Below, in pieces: positions 26,339-35,585 of a DNA stretch of 64,000 bases. A program made the position numbers and the translations under genes. The stretch lies in contig JAPPNN010000035.1 of the NCBI GenBank assembly GCA_028873815.1, forward strand, positions 1 to 64,000, read 5' to 3'. Every line of letters begins with the position of its first letter. The stretch's first letter is position 1. This DNA is from Gemmatimonadota bacterium. GTDB taxonomy: Bacteria; Gemmatimonadota; Gemmatimonadetes; Longimicrobiales; Gaopeijiaceae. The notes below the pieces were generated by a model. It was not told the DNA's origin. It saw nothing but the letters and a program-made list of their open reading frames with translations, and made no database searches.

Positions 26339-27006
26339 GGCCTGCTGCCCTCCGGCAAGGCAAGCGCCGCCAACCCGCCCGGCAGGTATTCGAAGCCGAC
26401 CGAAGGGATCAGGTCGACAAAGGCCCCCACCGACAATCCCACCACCGTGTAGTAGTCGCCTTCGATGCGCTCCACGAGCGAGGCACCGCGCCCCTGAATG
26501 CCGTAGGCTCCCGCCTTGTCGAGCGGCTCCCCGGTTGCCACGTAGGCTTCGATCACCTCGCGGGTGAGGGTCCGGAAGATGACTCGCGCGACGGCCACAC
26601 TCGACGCGATCCGGCCGTGAGCCGCCACGGCCAGCCCGCTGTACACCTTGTGCTCGCTTCCGGAAAGAGACGAGAGCATGCGCGCCGCCTCGGCCCCGTG
26701 CCGCGGTTTCTCCAGAACGCCCCCGTCCATTGCTACGACCGTGTCGCCCCCGATCACCAGCGCATCCGCGTGGGCAGCCATGACGCGGCGCACCTTCGCG
26801 CGGGACAGGCGTTCCACATACCGGCGCGGCGGCTCTCCCTGCCCGCGCCGCTCCTCCACGTCCGCGGGCACCACCGAGAAGGAGAGGCCCAGCATCCTGA
26901 GCACCGCCGCCCGCCTCGGCGACGCCGACGCGAGCACGACGTCCGGCACGCGCGGGGCCCGCTCTGCCGCGTCGGGTGCCGCTGTTTTCACCGGGTCTCC
27001 TATCAT
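26335..27006 (-). CDS. maf: Maf/YhdE-like nucleoside triphosphate pyrophosphatase
   Basis: Maf proteins hydrolyse dTTP, UTP or modified nucleotides to monophosphates and are linked to septum arrest and house-cleaning. The 223-residue protein shows LASASPRRAAVLRML near residue 26, the E-R-x-S-R-x-K motif YVERLSRAKV, GGDTVVAMDGGVLEKPR near residue 90, and DKAGAYGIQGRG near residue 163. Together these are the full set of Maf motifs. It starts 18 bases after dtd and couples to glpK. Confidence 0.93.
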   Translation of the reverse strand: MIGDPVKTAAPDAAERAPRVPDVVLASASPRRAAVLRMLGLSFSVVPADVEERRGQGEPPRRYVERLSRAKVRRVMAAHADALVIGGDTVVAMDGGVLEKPRHGAEAARMLSSLSGSEHKVYSGLAVAAHGRIASSVAVARVIFRTLTREVIEAYVATGEPLDKAGAYGIQGRGASLVERIEGDYYTVVGLSVGAFVDLIPSVGFEYLPGGLAALALPEGSRP

Positions 27007-27024
27007 CGTTTCATCACCGTTTCA

Positions 27025-27465
27025 TCATCGCTCGATCATCAGCGTGACCGGCCCGTCGTTGACAAGCGACACATTCATTGCCGCGCCGAAGCGGCCGGTT
27101 TGCACCCGCCGCGGCACGACGCCTTCCAGCGCTGTGACGAAGCCCTCGTAGAGCGGCACCGCGGTTTCGGGCCGGGCCGCCTTCACGAACGAGGGCCGCC
27201 GGCCCTTGCGCGCATCACCATACAGGGTGAACTGGCTGACGACGAGCACTTCGCCCCCGATGTCGAGCACCGAGCGGTTCATCCGTCCCTCGGCGTCGGC
27301 GAAGATGCGCAGATTCGCGATCTTGTCGGCCATCCACGACACGGTGTCCGGACCGTCTCCGTCGGTGAAGCCGGCGAGCACCACCAGACCGGGCCCGATC
27401 GAGCCCGTGACCGCGCCGTCGATCTCCACCGAGGCTTCCGCCACGCGCTGCAGGACGACCCTCAC
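27025..27465 (-). CDS. dtd: D-aminoacyl-tRNA deacylase
   Basis: DTD removes D-amino acids (and glycine from tRNA-Ala) from mischarged tRNAs. The 146-residue protein begins [17 protein letters not shown] and contains the catalytic motif [17 protein letters not shown] near residue 78 and the [10 protein letters not shown] motif at the C-terminus. Both active-site cross-subunit motifs are intact. I place the start at GTG overlapping the glmS stop (GTGA); the track ORF starts 16 residues earlier. Length is then typical for the family. Confidence 0.96.
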   Translation of the reverse strand: MRVVLQRVAEASVEIDGAVTGSIGPGLVVLAGFTDGDGPDTVSWMADKIANLRIFADAEGRMNRSVLDIGGEVLVVSQFTLYGDARKGRRPSFVKAARPETAVPLYEGFVTALEGVVPRRVQTGRFGAAMNVSLVNDGPVTLMIER

Positions 27466-29300
27466 TCGACCGTCACCGATTTGGCGAGGTTGCGGGGCTG
27501 ATCGACGTCGCATCCGCGCATCACGGCGATGTGGTAGGCGAGGAGCTGCAACGGTACGGTGGCGAGCACGGGCATCAGGGCCGGGATCGTCGCCGGAATC
27601 ACGATCCGCTCGTGCGCGAGATCGGTCACCTCGTCGTCCTCGTCGTTCACGACCGCGATGATGCGTCCGTGGCGCGCGCGTACTTCCTGGATGTTGGACA
27701 GCGTCTTCGAATACACCGCATCACGGGGCGCGAGCACTACCACGGGCATGTTTTCGTCGATCAGCGCAATCGGTCCGTGCTTCATCTCCGCGGCCGGATA
27801 ACCTTCTGCATGTATGTAGCTTACCTCTTTCAACTTCAAGGCTCCCTCGAGGGCCACCGGAAACTGGTAGCCCCGGCCCAGGTACAGGAAATTGGGCGCG
27901 GTGTGGTACTTGTGGGACAACTCCTCGACTCGGTCGCCGACCTTCAGCACTTCTGCCACCCGGGCCGGCACCTCCCGGAGGGCCCGGACGATCTCGCGCC
28001 CCTCCACGATCGACATGCCGCGCCGCCGCGCCATGTGCAGGGTGAATAGGGCCAGCGCCACGATCTGACTGGAAAACGACTTGGTGGAGGCCACGCCGAT
28101 CTCGGGACCCGCGTGGAGATAGACACCGAAGTCGGTCTCGGCCGCGATACTGGATCCCACGACATTCACGATCCCCATGGTGCGGCAGCCCCGTCTCCTC
28201 GCCTCCCGCAGCGCTGCCAGGGTGTCAGCCGTCTCTCCGGATTGGCTGATCCCCATGACGAGCGTCCCCCGATCGAGCACAGTGTTCCGGTAGCGGAATT
28301 CCGAAGCGTACTCCACCGTTACGGGAATCCGGGCCATTTCCTCGAGCATGTAGCCCCCGATCAAGCCAGCGTGCCAGCTCGTGCCGCAGGCCGTGATCAC
28401 GATTCGGTTCACGCCGCGCAGGTCCCGGGCCGCCATGGACAGACCGCCCAGCTTCGACGTACCGTCCCGTTCCAGAAGCCGGCCCCGCATCACATCGCGC
28501 AGCGAGGACGGCTGTTCACGGATCTCCTTGTACATGTAGTGGTCATAGCCACCCTTGCTGATCGAGTCCGCTTCCCAGCCAACGATCTGCGCCCCTCTCG
28601 TCACCGCCCGCCGCGCCGGATCGAAGGTGCGGTAGCCGTCACGGGCGAGGACCGCGGAGTCCCCGTCACGCAGCCGGACGACCTTCTGCGTGTGCGCCAC
28701 GACCGCCGTCGCATCGGAGGTGACGAAGTGCTCGCCCCCCTCGCCGACGCCGAGGAGGACCGGGCTGCCGTTGCGCGCAACGACGATCTTGCCCGGGTCA
28801 CGGGAGCTGATCACGGCGATCCCGTAGGTCCCCTCGACGCGCGACACGGCATTCCCGACGGCATCCTCCAGCCGGTTGGTGTCGCGAAACGCCAGGTCGA
28901 TGAGGTGGACGAGCACCTCCGTGTCGGTCTGGCCGCGGAACTCGTATCCCAGATCCCGCAGCCTCGGACGCAGGCGTCCCGCGCTCTCGATGATCCCGTT
29001 GTGAACCAGCGCGATGTCCCGGGCAAGCGAAAGCTGGGGATGCGCGTTTGCCTCGCTGGGAGGACCGTGGGTGGCCCAGCGCGTGTGCGCGATTCCGCAG
29101 GTGCCGGACGGGAATCTGCCGCCCAGTGCGTCCTCGAGTTGGGTGATCTTGCCGGGGCGCTTTTCGAACCGGAGCCGGCGGTCCGCGTCGAGCACGGCCA
29201 GTCCTGCCGAATCGTAGCCCCGGTACTCGAGTCGCTTGAGGCCCTCCATGAGGATCGGACCCGCCGGCCGCGGCCCCACGTACCCGATGATCCCGCACAT
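27462..29300 (-). CDS. glmS: Glutamine-fructose-6-phosphate aminotransferase (isomerizing)
   Basis: GlmS makes glucosamine 6-phosphate from fructose 6-phosphate and glutamine, the entry step to UDP-GlcNAc for peptidoglycan and lipid A. The 612-residue protein starts MCGIIGYVG with the N-terminal nucleophile Cys2, has the glutaminase motifs HTRWATHG and HNGIIES, then two SIS domains with [10 protein letters not shown] near residue 303 and SQSGETADT near residue 350. It ends [13 protein letters not shown] with the conserved C-terminal tail. The ATG is one base after the glmM stop. No glmS-type ribozyme is recognisable upstream, since the upstream sequence is glmM coding DNA. Confidence 0.98.
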   Translation of the reverse strand: MCGIIGYVGPRPAGPILMEGLKRLEYRGYDSAGLAVLDADRRLRFEKRPGKITQLEDALGGRFPSGTCGIAHTRWATHGPPSEANAHPQLSLARDIALVHNGIIESAGRLRPRLRDLGYEFRGQTDTEVLVHLIDLAFRDTNRLEDAVGNAVSRVEGTYGIAVISSRDPGKIVVARNGSPVLLGVGEGGEHFVTSDATAVVAHTQKVVRLRDGDSAVLARDGYRTFDPARRAVTRGAQIVGWEADSISKGGYDHYMYKEIREQPSSLRDVMRGRLLERDGTSKLGGLSMAARDLRGVNRIVITACGTSWHAGLIGGYMLEEMARIPVTVEYASEFRYRNTVLDRGTLVMGISQSGETADTLAALREARRRGCRTMGIVNVVGSSIAAETDFGVYLHAGPEIGVASTKSFSSQIVALALFTLHMARRRGMSIVEGREIVRALREVPARVAEVLKVGDRVEELSHKYHTAPNFLYLGRGYQFPVALEGALKLKEVSYIHAEGYPAAEMKHGPIALIDENMPVVVLAPRDAVYSKTLSNIQEVRARHGRIIAVVNDEDDEVTDLAHERIVIPATIPALMPVLATVPLQLLAYHIAVMRGCDVDQPRNLAKSVTVE

Positions 29301-29301
29301 C

Positions 29302-30708
29302 TCACGCCAGCAAGCCGGTGCCCGCCGTGGCGGCCAGCGTGCGCTTCGCCCGGTCCACCAGGCCGCGCGCGGACGCCTCCGCCGGAGCTTCCGCGATCAG
29401 CCGCACGACCGGTTCCGTGCCCGACGGCCGCACATGCAGCCAACTCGCCTCCCGCGTCCACTCCAGGCGCATTCCGTCGCTGTCGTCCCGCTCACCGGCG
29501 GGGAGTTCGCGCGACAGGGCCGCGTATGCGTCGTCGAGGAGAGCGCGCGGAAACGTCACCTTGTCCTTGACGATGTGGTAGGGGGGCAGCTGGCCGACCC
29601 GGTCCGACAGGGTCGCGTCCGGCGCGTCGACCAGGTATTGAAGGAGCAGGGCCGCCCCGACCGGCGCATCGCGGGTATGGTGCAGCGCGGGCAGGATCAC
29701 GCCACCGTTGCCCTCCCCGCCCACCACCGCTCCCTCGTCGATCATGCGCACGACGACGTTGATCTCGCCAACCGGCGCGCGCACGACGCGGCACCCGTGC
29801 GCCCACGCCACATCGTCGAGAATCCGGCTGGTCGACAGGTTGGTCACGGCGCATCCGCCGCCACGGCGCAGGACCACATCCGCGGCCAGCGCGAGCGTGA
29901 GATCCTCCCCCAGCGGCACGCCCGTCTCGTCCACAAGCGAAAGCCGATCCGCATCGGGATCCACGGCGAACCCGATCTCGGCACCGCTTGCGCGCACCAG
30001 TTCCGCCAGATCGCCCAGGTTGGCCGCAGTGGGTTCGGGATCGCGGGGGAAGTGGCCGTCCGGCTCCATGCCGATGGCGTGCACCCGGCACCCGAGACGG
30101 TCGAGCAGGGCGGGCATGATCACGCCTCCCGCCCCGTTGACGCAGTCGAGCGCAACGCGGATCCGTCGCGCACGGATGGCGTCGACATCGAGGACCCCCA
30201 GGTCCAGGATGCGCGCGATGTGGCGCTCCACGGCGCCCTGGTCGCGCGTCGCCTCGCCAAGCCGGTCCCACGGGGCCCGGACAGGGTCGAGCCTCCGGAT
30301 CCCGGCCTGGAAGCGGTCCATTCGCTCGGGCGGCAAAAACGTCCCGCCGCGCACGGCGAACTTGAGCGCGTTCCACTCGGCGGGATTGTGACTTGCCGTG
30401 ACGGCGATCCCCCCCGCGGCGTCCGTGTCGCGCACCGCGAGCATCAGCGTGGGCGTGGGGACGATTCCCAGCTCGACCACCTCGCACCCGGCCGAGAGGA
30501 GCCCCGCCACCACCGCGCGCTCCAGCATCGGTCCCGATGTCCTGGAATCCCGCCCGACGACGACCTTCGCCCGGTCGCCCTCCTCCCGAAGAAAAGTCCC
30601 GTACGCCGCCCCGAGACCCGACACGAGCTCGGGAGTCAGGGGCGCGCCCACCACCCCGCGAAAGCCGGACACGCTGACCATGAGGTCTGTAGGAAGCTGG
30701 ATCGGCAT
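29302..30708 (-). CDS. glmM: Phosphoglucosamine mutase / phosphohexomutase
   Basis: GlmM interconverts glucosamine 6- and 1-phosphate, next to GlmS in the UDP-GlcNAc pathway. The 468-residue alpha-D-phosphohexomutase has the phosphoserine loop TASHNPAEWNALKF near residue 100, the metal loop DPDADRLSL near residue 245, the sugar-specificity loop GEGNGGVI near residue 325 and the phosphate loop RPSGTEPVVRLIAE near residue 430. The GEGNGG form is closer to archaeal-type GlmM/PMM enzymes than to the E. coli GlmM loop, so phosphomannomutase activity cannot be excluded. The glmS neighbour favours GlmM. The ATG (MPIQLPTDLM) lacks a clear Shine-Dalgarno; the track ORF starts 79 codons earlier. Confidence 0.9.
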   Translation of the reverse strand: MPIQLPTDLMVSVSGFRGVVGAPLTPELVSGLGAAYGTFLREEGDRAKVVVGRDSRTSGPMLERAVVAGLLSAGCEVVELGIVPTPTLMLAVRDTDAAGGIAVTASHNPAEWNALKFAVRGGTFLPPERMDRFQAGIRRLDPVRAPWDRLGEATRDQGAVERHIARILDLGVLDVDAIRARRIRVALDCVNGAGGVIMPALLDRLGCRVHAIGMEPDGHFPRDPEPTAANLGDLAELVRASGAEIGFAVDPDADRLSLVDETGVPLGEDLTLALAADVVLRRGGGCAVTNLSTSRILDDVAWAHGCRVVRAPVGEINVVVRMIDEGAVVGGEGNGGVILPALHHTRDAPVGAALLLQYLVDAPDATLSDRVGQLPPYHIVKDKVTFPRALLDDAYAALSRELPAGERDDSDGMRLEWTREASWLHVRPSGTEPVVRLIAEAPAEASARGLVDRAKRTLAATAGTGLLA

Positions 30709-30916
30709 GAGGTACGACTGGACGGTTTGAGGGAGCCCGGCTCGGCGGCCCCGAGCGAGGCCTGAAGCAAAGCTAGCAGTCCATGGAAGGAATCCCTGCC
30801 CCATTCGCCTGGGCGATGCGTCCGAGGCCGGAACCCCTACCGGGCTCACTAATGCTAGATTGGGACTGGAATCCGCCGCCTGAGCCCCAGTTGCGCCCAT
30901 TTTCGAGGAGTTCAAG

Positions 30917-32071
30917 TTGTCCGATCCGACGGTCCGCTTCGGCACACGCTGCGTTCACGCCGGGCAGTCGCCGGAGCCGGTGACCGGTGCGATCACCACG
31001 CCGGTCTTCCAGACTTCCACGTACGTGCAGGACGGGCTCGGCCGGCACCGGGGCTACGAGTACGCGCGCCTGCAGAATCCCACCCGGGAGGCCGCCGAAG
31101 CCAACATCGCGGCCCTGGAGGGTGCCCGGCACGGAATATCCTTCTCGAGCGGCCTCGCGGCGATCGAGTGTCTCGTCAAGACCGTCGCCGCGGGCGGCCA
31201 CGTCGTGAGCGAGGAGAACACCTACGGCGGCACCACCCGCATGTTCACGCAGGTCCTCGACCGGCTCGGGATCGAGGTCACCATGGTCGACACCCGCGAC
31301 GTGGAGGCGGTACGCGCGGCGGTACGTCCCGACACGGGTCTGATCCACCTGGAGACTCCATCGAACCCCCTCATGCGGATCGCCGACATCGAGGCCCTCG
31401 CCCGGACGGCCGGGGCCGCGGGCGCGCTCCTGTGCGTGGACAACACGTTCGCTTCTCCCGGCAACCAGAAACCGCTGGCGCTGGGCGCTGACGTTGCCAT
31501 CCATTCGACCACGAAGTACCTGAGCGGCCACTCCGACGTGCTCGGTGGCGTCATCGTGCTCGACGACGACGCGCTCTCGGACGAACTCTTCTTCGTGCGC
31601 AAATCCACAGGACCGGTTCCCGGCCCCTTCGACTCCTGGCTGACCCTGCGCGGGACGAAGACGCTGCACCTGCGCATGGAACGCCACAACGAGAACGGCA
31701 TGCGGATCGCCGAATTCCTCGAGTCCCATCCGCTCGTGCGCCGGGTGCACTACCCGGGACTGCCGTCCCACCCCCAGCACGAGCTGGCATGCCGGCAGAT
31801 GACCGGCTTTTCCGGCATGGTTTCGGCAGAACTCGCCGAGGACGACGCCAGGCGCATGGCCGAGGGCACCAGGATCATCCGGCTCGCCGAGAGTCTGGGC
31901 GGCGTCGAGTCGATGATCTGCATCCCCTCGCTCATGACCCATGCTTCCGTGCCCGAGGCAATGCGGCTGCGGATGGGAATCACCGATGGACTGGTCCGCG
32001 TGTCGGCGGGAATCGAAGACGCGGCCGACCTCGTAGAGGACATCGAACGGGCGCTATCACGCAAGGATTGA
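30917..32071 (+). CDS. Cystathionine gamma-synthase/lyase family PLP enzyme (copy 1)
   Basis: This 384-residue enzyme belongs to the Cys/Met metabolism PLP family (cystathionine gamma-synthase, gamma-lyase or beta-lyase). Visible marks are TRCVHAGQSPEP at the N-terminus, YEYARLQNPTREAAE near residue 48, SSGLAAIE near residue 77, VDNTFASPGNQKPL near residue 174, the PLP lysine in STTKYLSGHSD near residue 200, and SLGGVESMICIPS near residue 330. The initiator is TTG with GAGGAG six bases before it. The exact reaction cannot be read from sequence. A second paralogue lies at 47248-48450 on the other strand. Confidence 0.92.
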   Translation: MSDPTVRFGTRCVHAGQSPEPVTGAITTPVFQTSTYVQDGLGRHRGYEYARLQNPTREAAEANIAALEGARHGISFSSGLAAIECLVKTVAAGGHVVSEENTYGGTTRMFTQVLDRLGIEVTMVDTRDVEAVRAAVRPDTGLIHLETPSNPLMRIADIEALARTAGAAGALLCVDNTFASPGNQKPLALGADVAIHSTTKYLSGHSDVLGGVIVLDDDALSDELFFVRKSTGPVPGPFDSWLTLRGTKTLHLRMERHNENGMRIAEFLESHPLVRRVHYPGLPSHPQHELACRQMTGFSGMVSAELAEDDARRMAEGTRIIRLAESLGGVESMICIPSLMTHASVPEAMRLRMGITDGLVRVSAGIEDAADLVEDIERALSRKD

Positions 32072-32073
32072 AC

Positions 32074-33081
32074 ATGACCGACAACTACAACTACACCCAC
32101 GGCGGCAACTCGCACGGCGATACCCGCACCAGGCGCATCCTGACGGACATCTCCTCAAGAGCCTGGGAGCACAGCGCCGACCGTGCCGCGCTGGCCGCGC
32201 TGCGCAAGCTGCCCATGTTCGACCAGGTCCTGCGCGCGCTGTTCGGCATCTTCGGCGAAAAGCCGATCCGGCTCGCTTTCCAGGCGAATGCCGTGCGCGT
32301 CGGTCCCAACCAGTTTCCGAGGATCTGGGAACTCTACTGCGACATGTGCGAGACCCTGGACGCTCCGCAGCGGTACCCGCTCTTCGTCTCGCAGAATCCG
32401 GTCGTGAACGCCGGAGCCTACGGGATGAAGGAGCCGTTCATCATTCTCAATTCGGGGACGCTGGAACTCCTCACGGACCGCCAGATTTCGTATGTGCTCG
32501 GCCACGAACTGGGCCACGTCATGAGCGACCACGTGCTCTACCGCACGATGACCCAGCTCCTCATCCAGCTGGCCGGGCTCGGCTTCCCCATCGTCGGGCT
32601 GGCCGCGCGCGCGATCCTCGTCGGGCTGTTGGAGTGGTCGCGCAAGAGCGAATTGTCGGCCGACCGCGCGGGACTGCTCGCGATCCAGGATCCGGACGTG
32701 GTGATGGCCGGGATGCTGAAGATGGCCGGTGGCGGGTCCGACGACGAGACCTCCCTGCCCGAGTTCGTTCACCAGGCCGAGGAGTACCGCGAGTCCGGGG
32801 ATCTCGCCGACCAGGTCTTCAAGGTCCTCAACCTCCTGGGCCAGACGCATCCCTTCTGGGTCCTTCGCCTTTCCGAACTGCGCGGCTGGATCGAAGAGGG
32901 TGAATACGACAGGGTGCTGCGGGGCGAATACCAGCGCCGCGGCGAACCCGATCCCGCCTATCGCGAGGACGTGGCGGAGGCGGCCAACGCCTACAAGACG
33001 GGCGCCAGGGACCTGCTGGACCAGGTGGCGGGCGCCGCCAGACGCGTGGGGGACAGCTTCATGGATTCCTTCAGGAAATGA
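32074..33081 (+). CDS. M48-family zinc metallopeptidase
   Basis: This 335-residue M48 peptidase has the zinc motif HELGH (YVLGHELGHVMSDHV) near residue 148 and the third ligand in SELSADRAGLLA near residue 192. A hydrophobic stretch between them (LIQLAGLGFPIVGLAARAILVGL) may sit in or on the membrane. No N-terminal signal is visible, so the enzyme is probably cytoplasmic or membrane-associated rather than secreted. The C-terminal third is a helical region with a DLLDQVAGAARRVGD amphipathic tail. The ATG lies two bases after the preceding stop. Substrates are unknown. Confidence 0.88.
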   Translation: MTDNYNYTHGGNSHGDTRTRRILTDISSRAWEHSADRAALAALRKLPMFDQVLRALFGIFGEKPIRLAFQANAVRVGPNQFPRIWELYCDMCETLDAPQRYPLFVSQNPVVNAGAYGMKEPFIILNSGTLELLTDRQISYVLGHELGHVMSDHVLYRTMTQLLIQLAGLGFPIVGLAARAILVGLLEWSRKSELSADRAGLLAIQDPDVVMAGMLKMAGGGSDDETSLPEFVHQAEEYRESGDLADQVFKVLNLLGQTHPFWVLRLSELRGWIEEGEYDRVLRGEYQRRGEPDPAYREDVAEAANAYKTGARDLLDQVAGAARRVGDSFMDSFRK

Positions 33082-33094
33082 CTCGGTAGCGAAG

Positions 33095-34363
33095 ATGCGT
33101 ATCCTCATCGTCGGCAACGGCGGCCGCGAACACGCGCTGCTCTGGAAGCTGCGGCGCGATGCCCCGGCCGCCACTTTCTTCGCAACCCGCCCCAATGGGG
33201 GCATGGAAAACGACTGTGCGGCGGTCGACATCGCCCCGAACGACGTTGTCGCCCTGGCAGGCTGGGCCGCAGCGCGTCGCATCGACCTTGCCGTGATCGG
33301 TCCGGAAGGACCCCTCGCGGCGGGCCTGTCCGACCGCATGCGCCAGTCCGGAGTCCCCGTGTTCGGCCCTTCAGCGGCGGCGACCCGGATCGAGTCCAGC
33401 AAGGCGTACGCAAAGGACCTGATGGCGGCGGCGGACGTGCCCACGGCAGCCTACGAGGTTCACACCGACCCGGAGGCGGCCACCGCGTACATCGACGCCT
33501 GCGGTGCCCCGGTGGTGGTCAAGGCGTCGGGACTCGCCGCGGGCAAGGGCGCGGTGGTGTGCGAGACCGTCCCCGAGGCGGTCCGCACCGCACGCAGCAT
33601 GCTGGCCGGGGCCTTCGGCAACGCGGGCAGCGAGGTGGTCGTCGAGGAATACATGGAGGGGGAAGAGCTGTCCGTATTCTGCCTGGCCTACGGCGAAGAC
33701 TTCGTCCCCCTGCTCTCCTCCCAGGACCACAAGCGCATCGGCGAGGGCGACACGGGCCCGAACACCGGAGGCATGGGCGCGTACGCACCGGTGGGCTTCG
33801 TCACGGACGCCCTCATCACCGAGGTAGGCGAGAGAATCGTCAAGCCGGTGCTCGGCGCGATGGCCGAATCGGGCTGCCCGTTCAGCGGGCTCCTCTACGC
33901 GGGTTTGATGATCACCGCGGACGGACCCAGGGTGGTCGAATTCAACTGCCGCTTCGGGGACCCCGAGACGCAGGCGGTGCTTCCGCTCCTGGACTCCTCG
34001 CTTCTGGAGCCCATGATGGCGGTTGCGGAGGGCGGCGGGCTCGGGGGGCGCGCGCCCGTCTTCCGGGACGGCGCCGCCGTGACGACGGTGCTCGCGGCAG
34101 AGGGCTACCCGGGCGCATACCCGAAGGGAGCGCCGATCTCGGTTCCCGCCATGCCCGCAGGCGTGGAGGTTTTCCATGCCGGCACCCGGCTGGAGGAAGG
34201 CAGGCTCGTCACCTCGGGCGGGCGCGTCCTGGCGGTCACCGCAACCGCCGGGGACTTTCGTCGCGCGCGCCTGCGCAGTCGCGAGGCGGCCGAGGCAATC
34301 ACGTTCGCCGGGCGGCAATTCCGCCGGGACATCGGGTGGAGGGAGGCTGAGCGCCGCGAGTGA
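33095..34363 (+). CDS. purD: Phosphoribosylamine-glycine ligase
   Basis: PurD joins glycine to phosphoribosylamine using ATP, the second step of purine synthesis. The 422-residue ATP-grasp protein starts MRILIVGNGGREHALLWKL, has IGPEGPLAAGLSD near residue 68, KASGLAAGKGAVV near residue 143, and the metal-binding VVEFNCRFGDPETQ near residue 283. Length is normal. The track ORF is merged with upstream sequence in another gene; the start here gives a standard N-terminus. No other pur gene is adjacent. Confidence 0.97.
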   Translation: MRILIVGNGGREHALLWKLRRDAPAATFFATRPNGGMENDCAAVDIAPNDVVALAGWAAARRIDLAVIGPEGPLAAGLSDRMRQSGVPVFGPSAAATRIESSKAYAKDLMAAADVPTAAYEVHTDPEAATAYIDACGAPVVVKASGLAAGKGAVVCETVPEAVRTARSMLAGAFGNAGSEVVVEEYMEGEELSVFCLAYGEDFVPLLSSQDHKRIGEGDTGPNTGGMGAYAPVGFVTDALITEVGERIVKPVLGAMAESGCPFSGLLYAGLMITADGPRVVEFNCRFGDPETQAVLPLLDSSLLEPMMAVAEGGGLGGRAPVFRDGAAVTTVLAAEGYPGAYPKGAPISVPAMPAGVEVFHAGTRLEEGRLVTSGGRVLAVTATAGDFRRARLRSREAAEAITFAGRQFRRDIGWREAERRE

Positions 34364-34429
34364 GGCGTCGGTCGACCACCCCCCGGGAAACGACAACTCA
34401 CACAACGAGCAAGGAACGGGACGGTAGAG

Positions 34430-34750
34430 ATGATCATTACGACAACTCCTACCCTGGAGAGGCATCGCGTGCGCGACTACCTGGGGATCGTAACCGGCGA
34501 GGCCATTATCGGGGCGAACATATTCAAGGACATCCTGGCGGGAATCCGCGATATCGTGGGCGGGCGGTCGGTGTCTTACGAGAACGCACTGCGCGAGGCC
34601 CGCGAGGAAGCGCTCAGGGAGATGGCGGAGGAGGCCCGGGCCCGCGGCGCCGGCGCGGTCGTCGGGGTGGACCTGGACTACGAGGTGCTGGGGGCGCAGA
34701 ACGGCATGCTCATGGTGTCCGCGAGCGGGACGGCCGTCGCGCTGGAGTGA
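34430..34750 (+). CDS. YbjQ/UPF0145 family protein
   Basis: This 106-residue cytoplasmic protein belongs to the YbjQ (UPF0145) family, with [21 protein letters not shown] at the N-terminus (shown in part), [24 protein letters not shown] in the middle and the closing strand [13 protein letters not shown]. The fold makes pentameric rings in solved homologues. A heavy-metal role has been suggested from domain names but is not established. A weak ribosome site (GGTAGAG) precedes the ATG. It is four bases upstream of mutM. Confidence 0.88.
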   Translation: MIITTTPTLERHRVRDYLGIVTGEAIIGANIFKDILAGIRDIVGGRSVSYENALREAREEALREMAEEARARGAGAVVGVDLDYEVLGAQNGMLMVSASGTAVALE

Positions 34751-34754
34751 CGCG

Positions 34755-35585
34755 TTGCCCGAGCTGCCCGAAGCCGAGACCATAGCGCGCGGGCTGGATT
34801 CGGTTCTGCCGGGCCGGGTCATCGCCGGCGTGACCGTCCTGCGGGACGATGTCGTGAAGGGTTCGCCCGGCGGCTTTGCGGCCGCGCTGCCGGGGAGGCA
34901 GTTTCGGAGTGTGGGCAGACGGGGCAAGAACGTGGTCTTCACCTTCGACGACGAGAGCCGTTTGGTGATCAACCTGGGAATGACCGGCCGGATCCTGTCC
35001 GGACCGGGTCCGGGTCCAGCGCGACTGGCCACGCACCCCGCCGTGCATTTTCACCTCACCGGCGGGGGCTGCGTGACCTACGACGACATACGCCGTTTCG
35101 GCCTACTCACCTTCGTTCCACGCACGCAGTGGCGTGCCTGGTCCCGGCAGCTCGGGCCCGAACCGCTGGCACGCTCCTTTACCGCCAGGGTGCTGCGGAA
35201 AACGCTCTCCAGGTCCCGGGCCCCCATCCGCTCGCTTCTCCTCGACCAGAGAAAGGTCGCGGGCGTCGGCAACATCTATGCGGTGGAAGCCCTCTGGTTC
35301 GCCCGCATCCACCCCGCCACGCCCGCGAACGTGATCGGCGCAGAGGCCGTCGCACGACTCCATCGTGCCGTAAGGAAAGTGTTGCGACGCGCGATCCACG
35401 CCGGCGGAACCACCTTGCGCAACTACCGCAACGCGGAAGGGGACGTGGGCGGATTCAGCCGCGCGCTCCACGCGTACGGTCGTGCGGACGAACCCTGCTT
35501 CCGGTGCCGCGCTCCCATCGAGCGCATCGTCTTCGGCGGCCGCTCCGCCTTCTTCTGTCCGCGGTGTCAGGCGGCGCCTCCATGA
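34755..35585 (+). CDS. mutM: Formamidopyrimidine-DNA glycosylase (Fpg/MutM)
   Basis: MutM removes 8-oxoguanine and formamidopyrimidines from DNA and cleaves the strand. The 276-residue protein starts (M)PELPEAE, giving the catalytic Pro1 and Glu2 after Met removal, with the conserved lysine in GRRGKNVVF near residue 57. The helix-two-turn-helix signature is LDQRKVAGVGNIYAVEALW near residue 163. The C-terminal zinc finger is CFRC-x16-CPRC with the usual arginine region. The initiator is TTG, which is not common for this gene; the next codons leave no other reasonable start. It overlaps the first M16 gene as ATGA. Confidence 0.97.
   Translation: MPELPEAETIARGLDSVLPGRVIAGVTVLRDDVVKGSPGGFAAALPGRQFRSVGRRGKNVVFTFDDESRLVINLGMTGRILSGPGPGPARLATHPAVHFHLTGGGCVTYDDIRRFGLLTFVPRTQWRAWSRQLGPEPLARSFTARVLRKTLSRSRAPIRSLLLDQRKVAGVGNIYAVEALWFARIHPATPANVIGAEAVARLHRAVRKVLRRAIHAGGTTLRNYRNAEGDVGGFSRALHAYGRADEPCFRCRAPIERIVFGGRSAFFCPRCQAAPP

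Noticed and set aside
27462-29300. A glmS ribozyme leader
   Set aside because: The sequence upstream of glmS is the end of glmM, with only one base between the genes; no space for the ribozyme.
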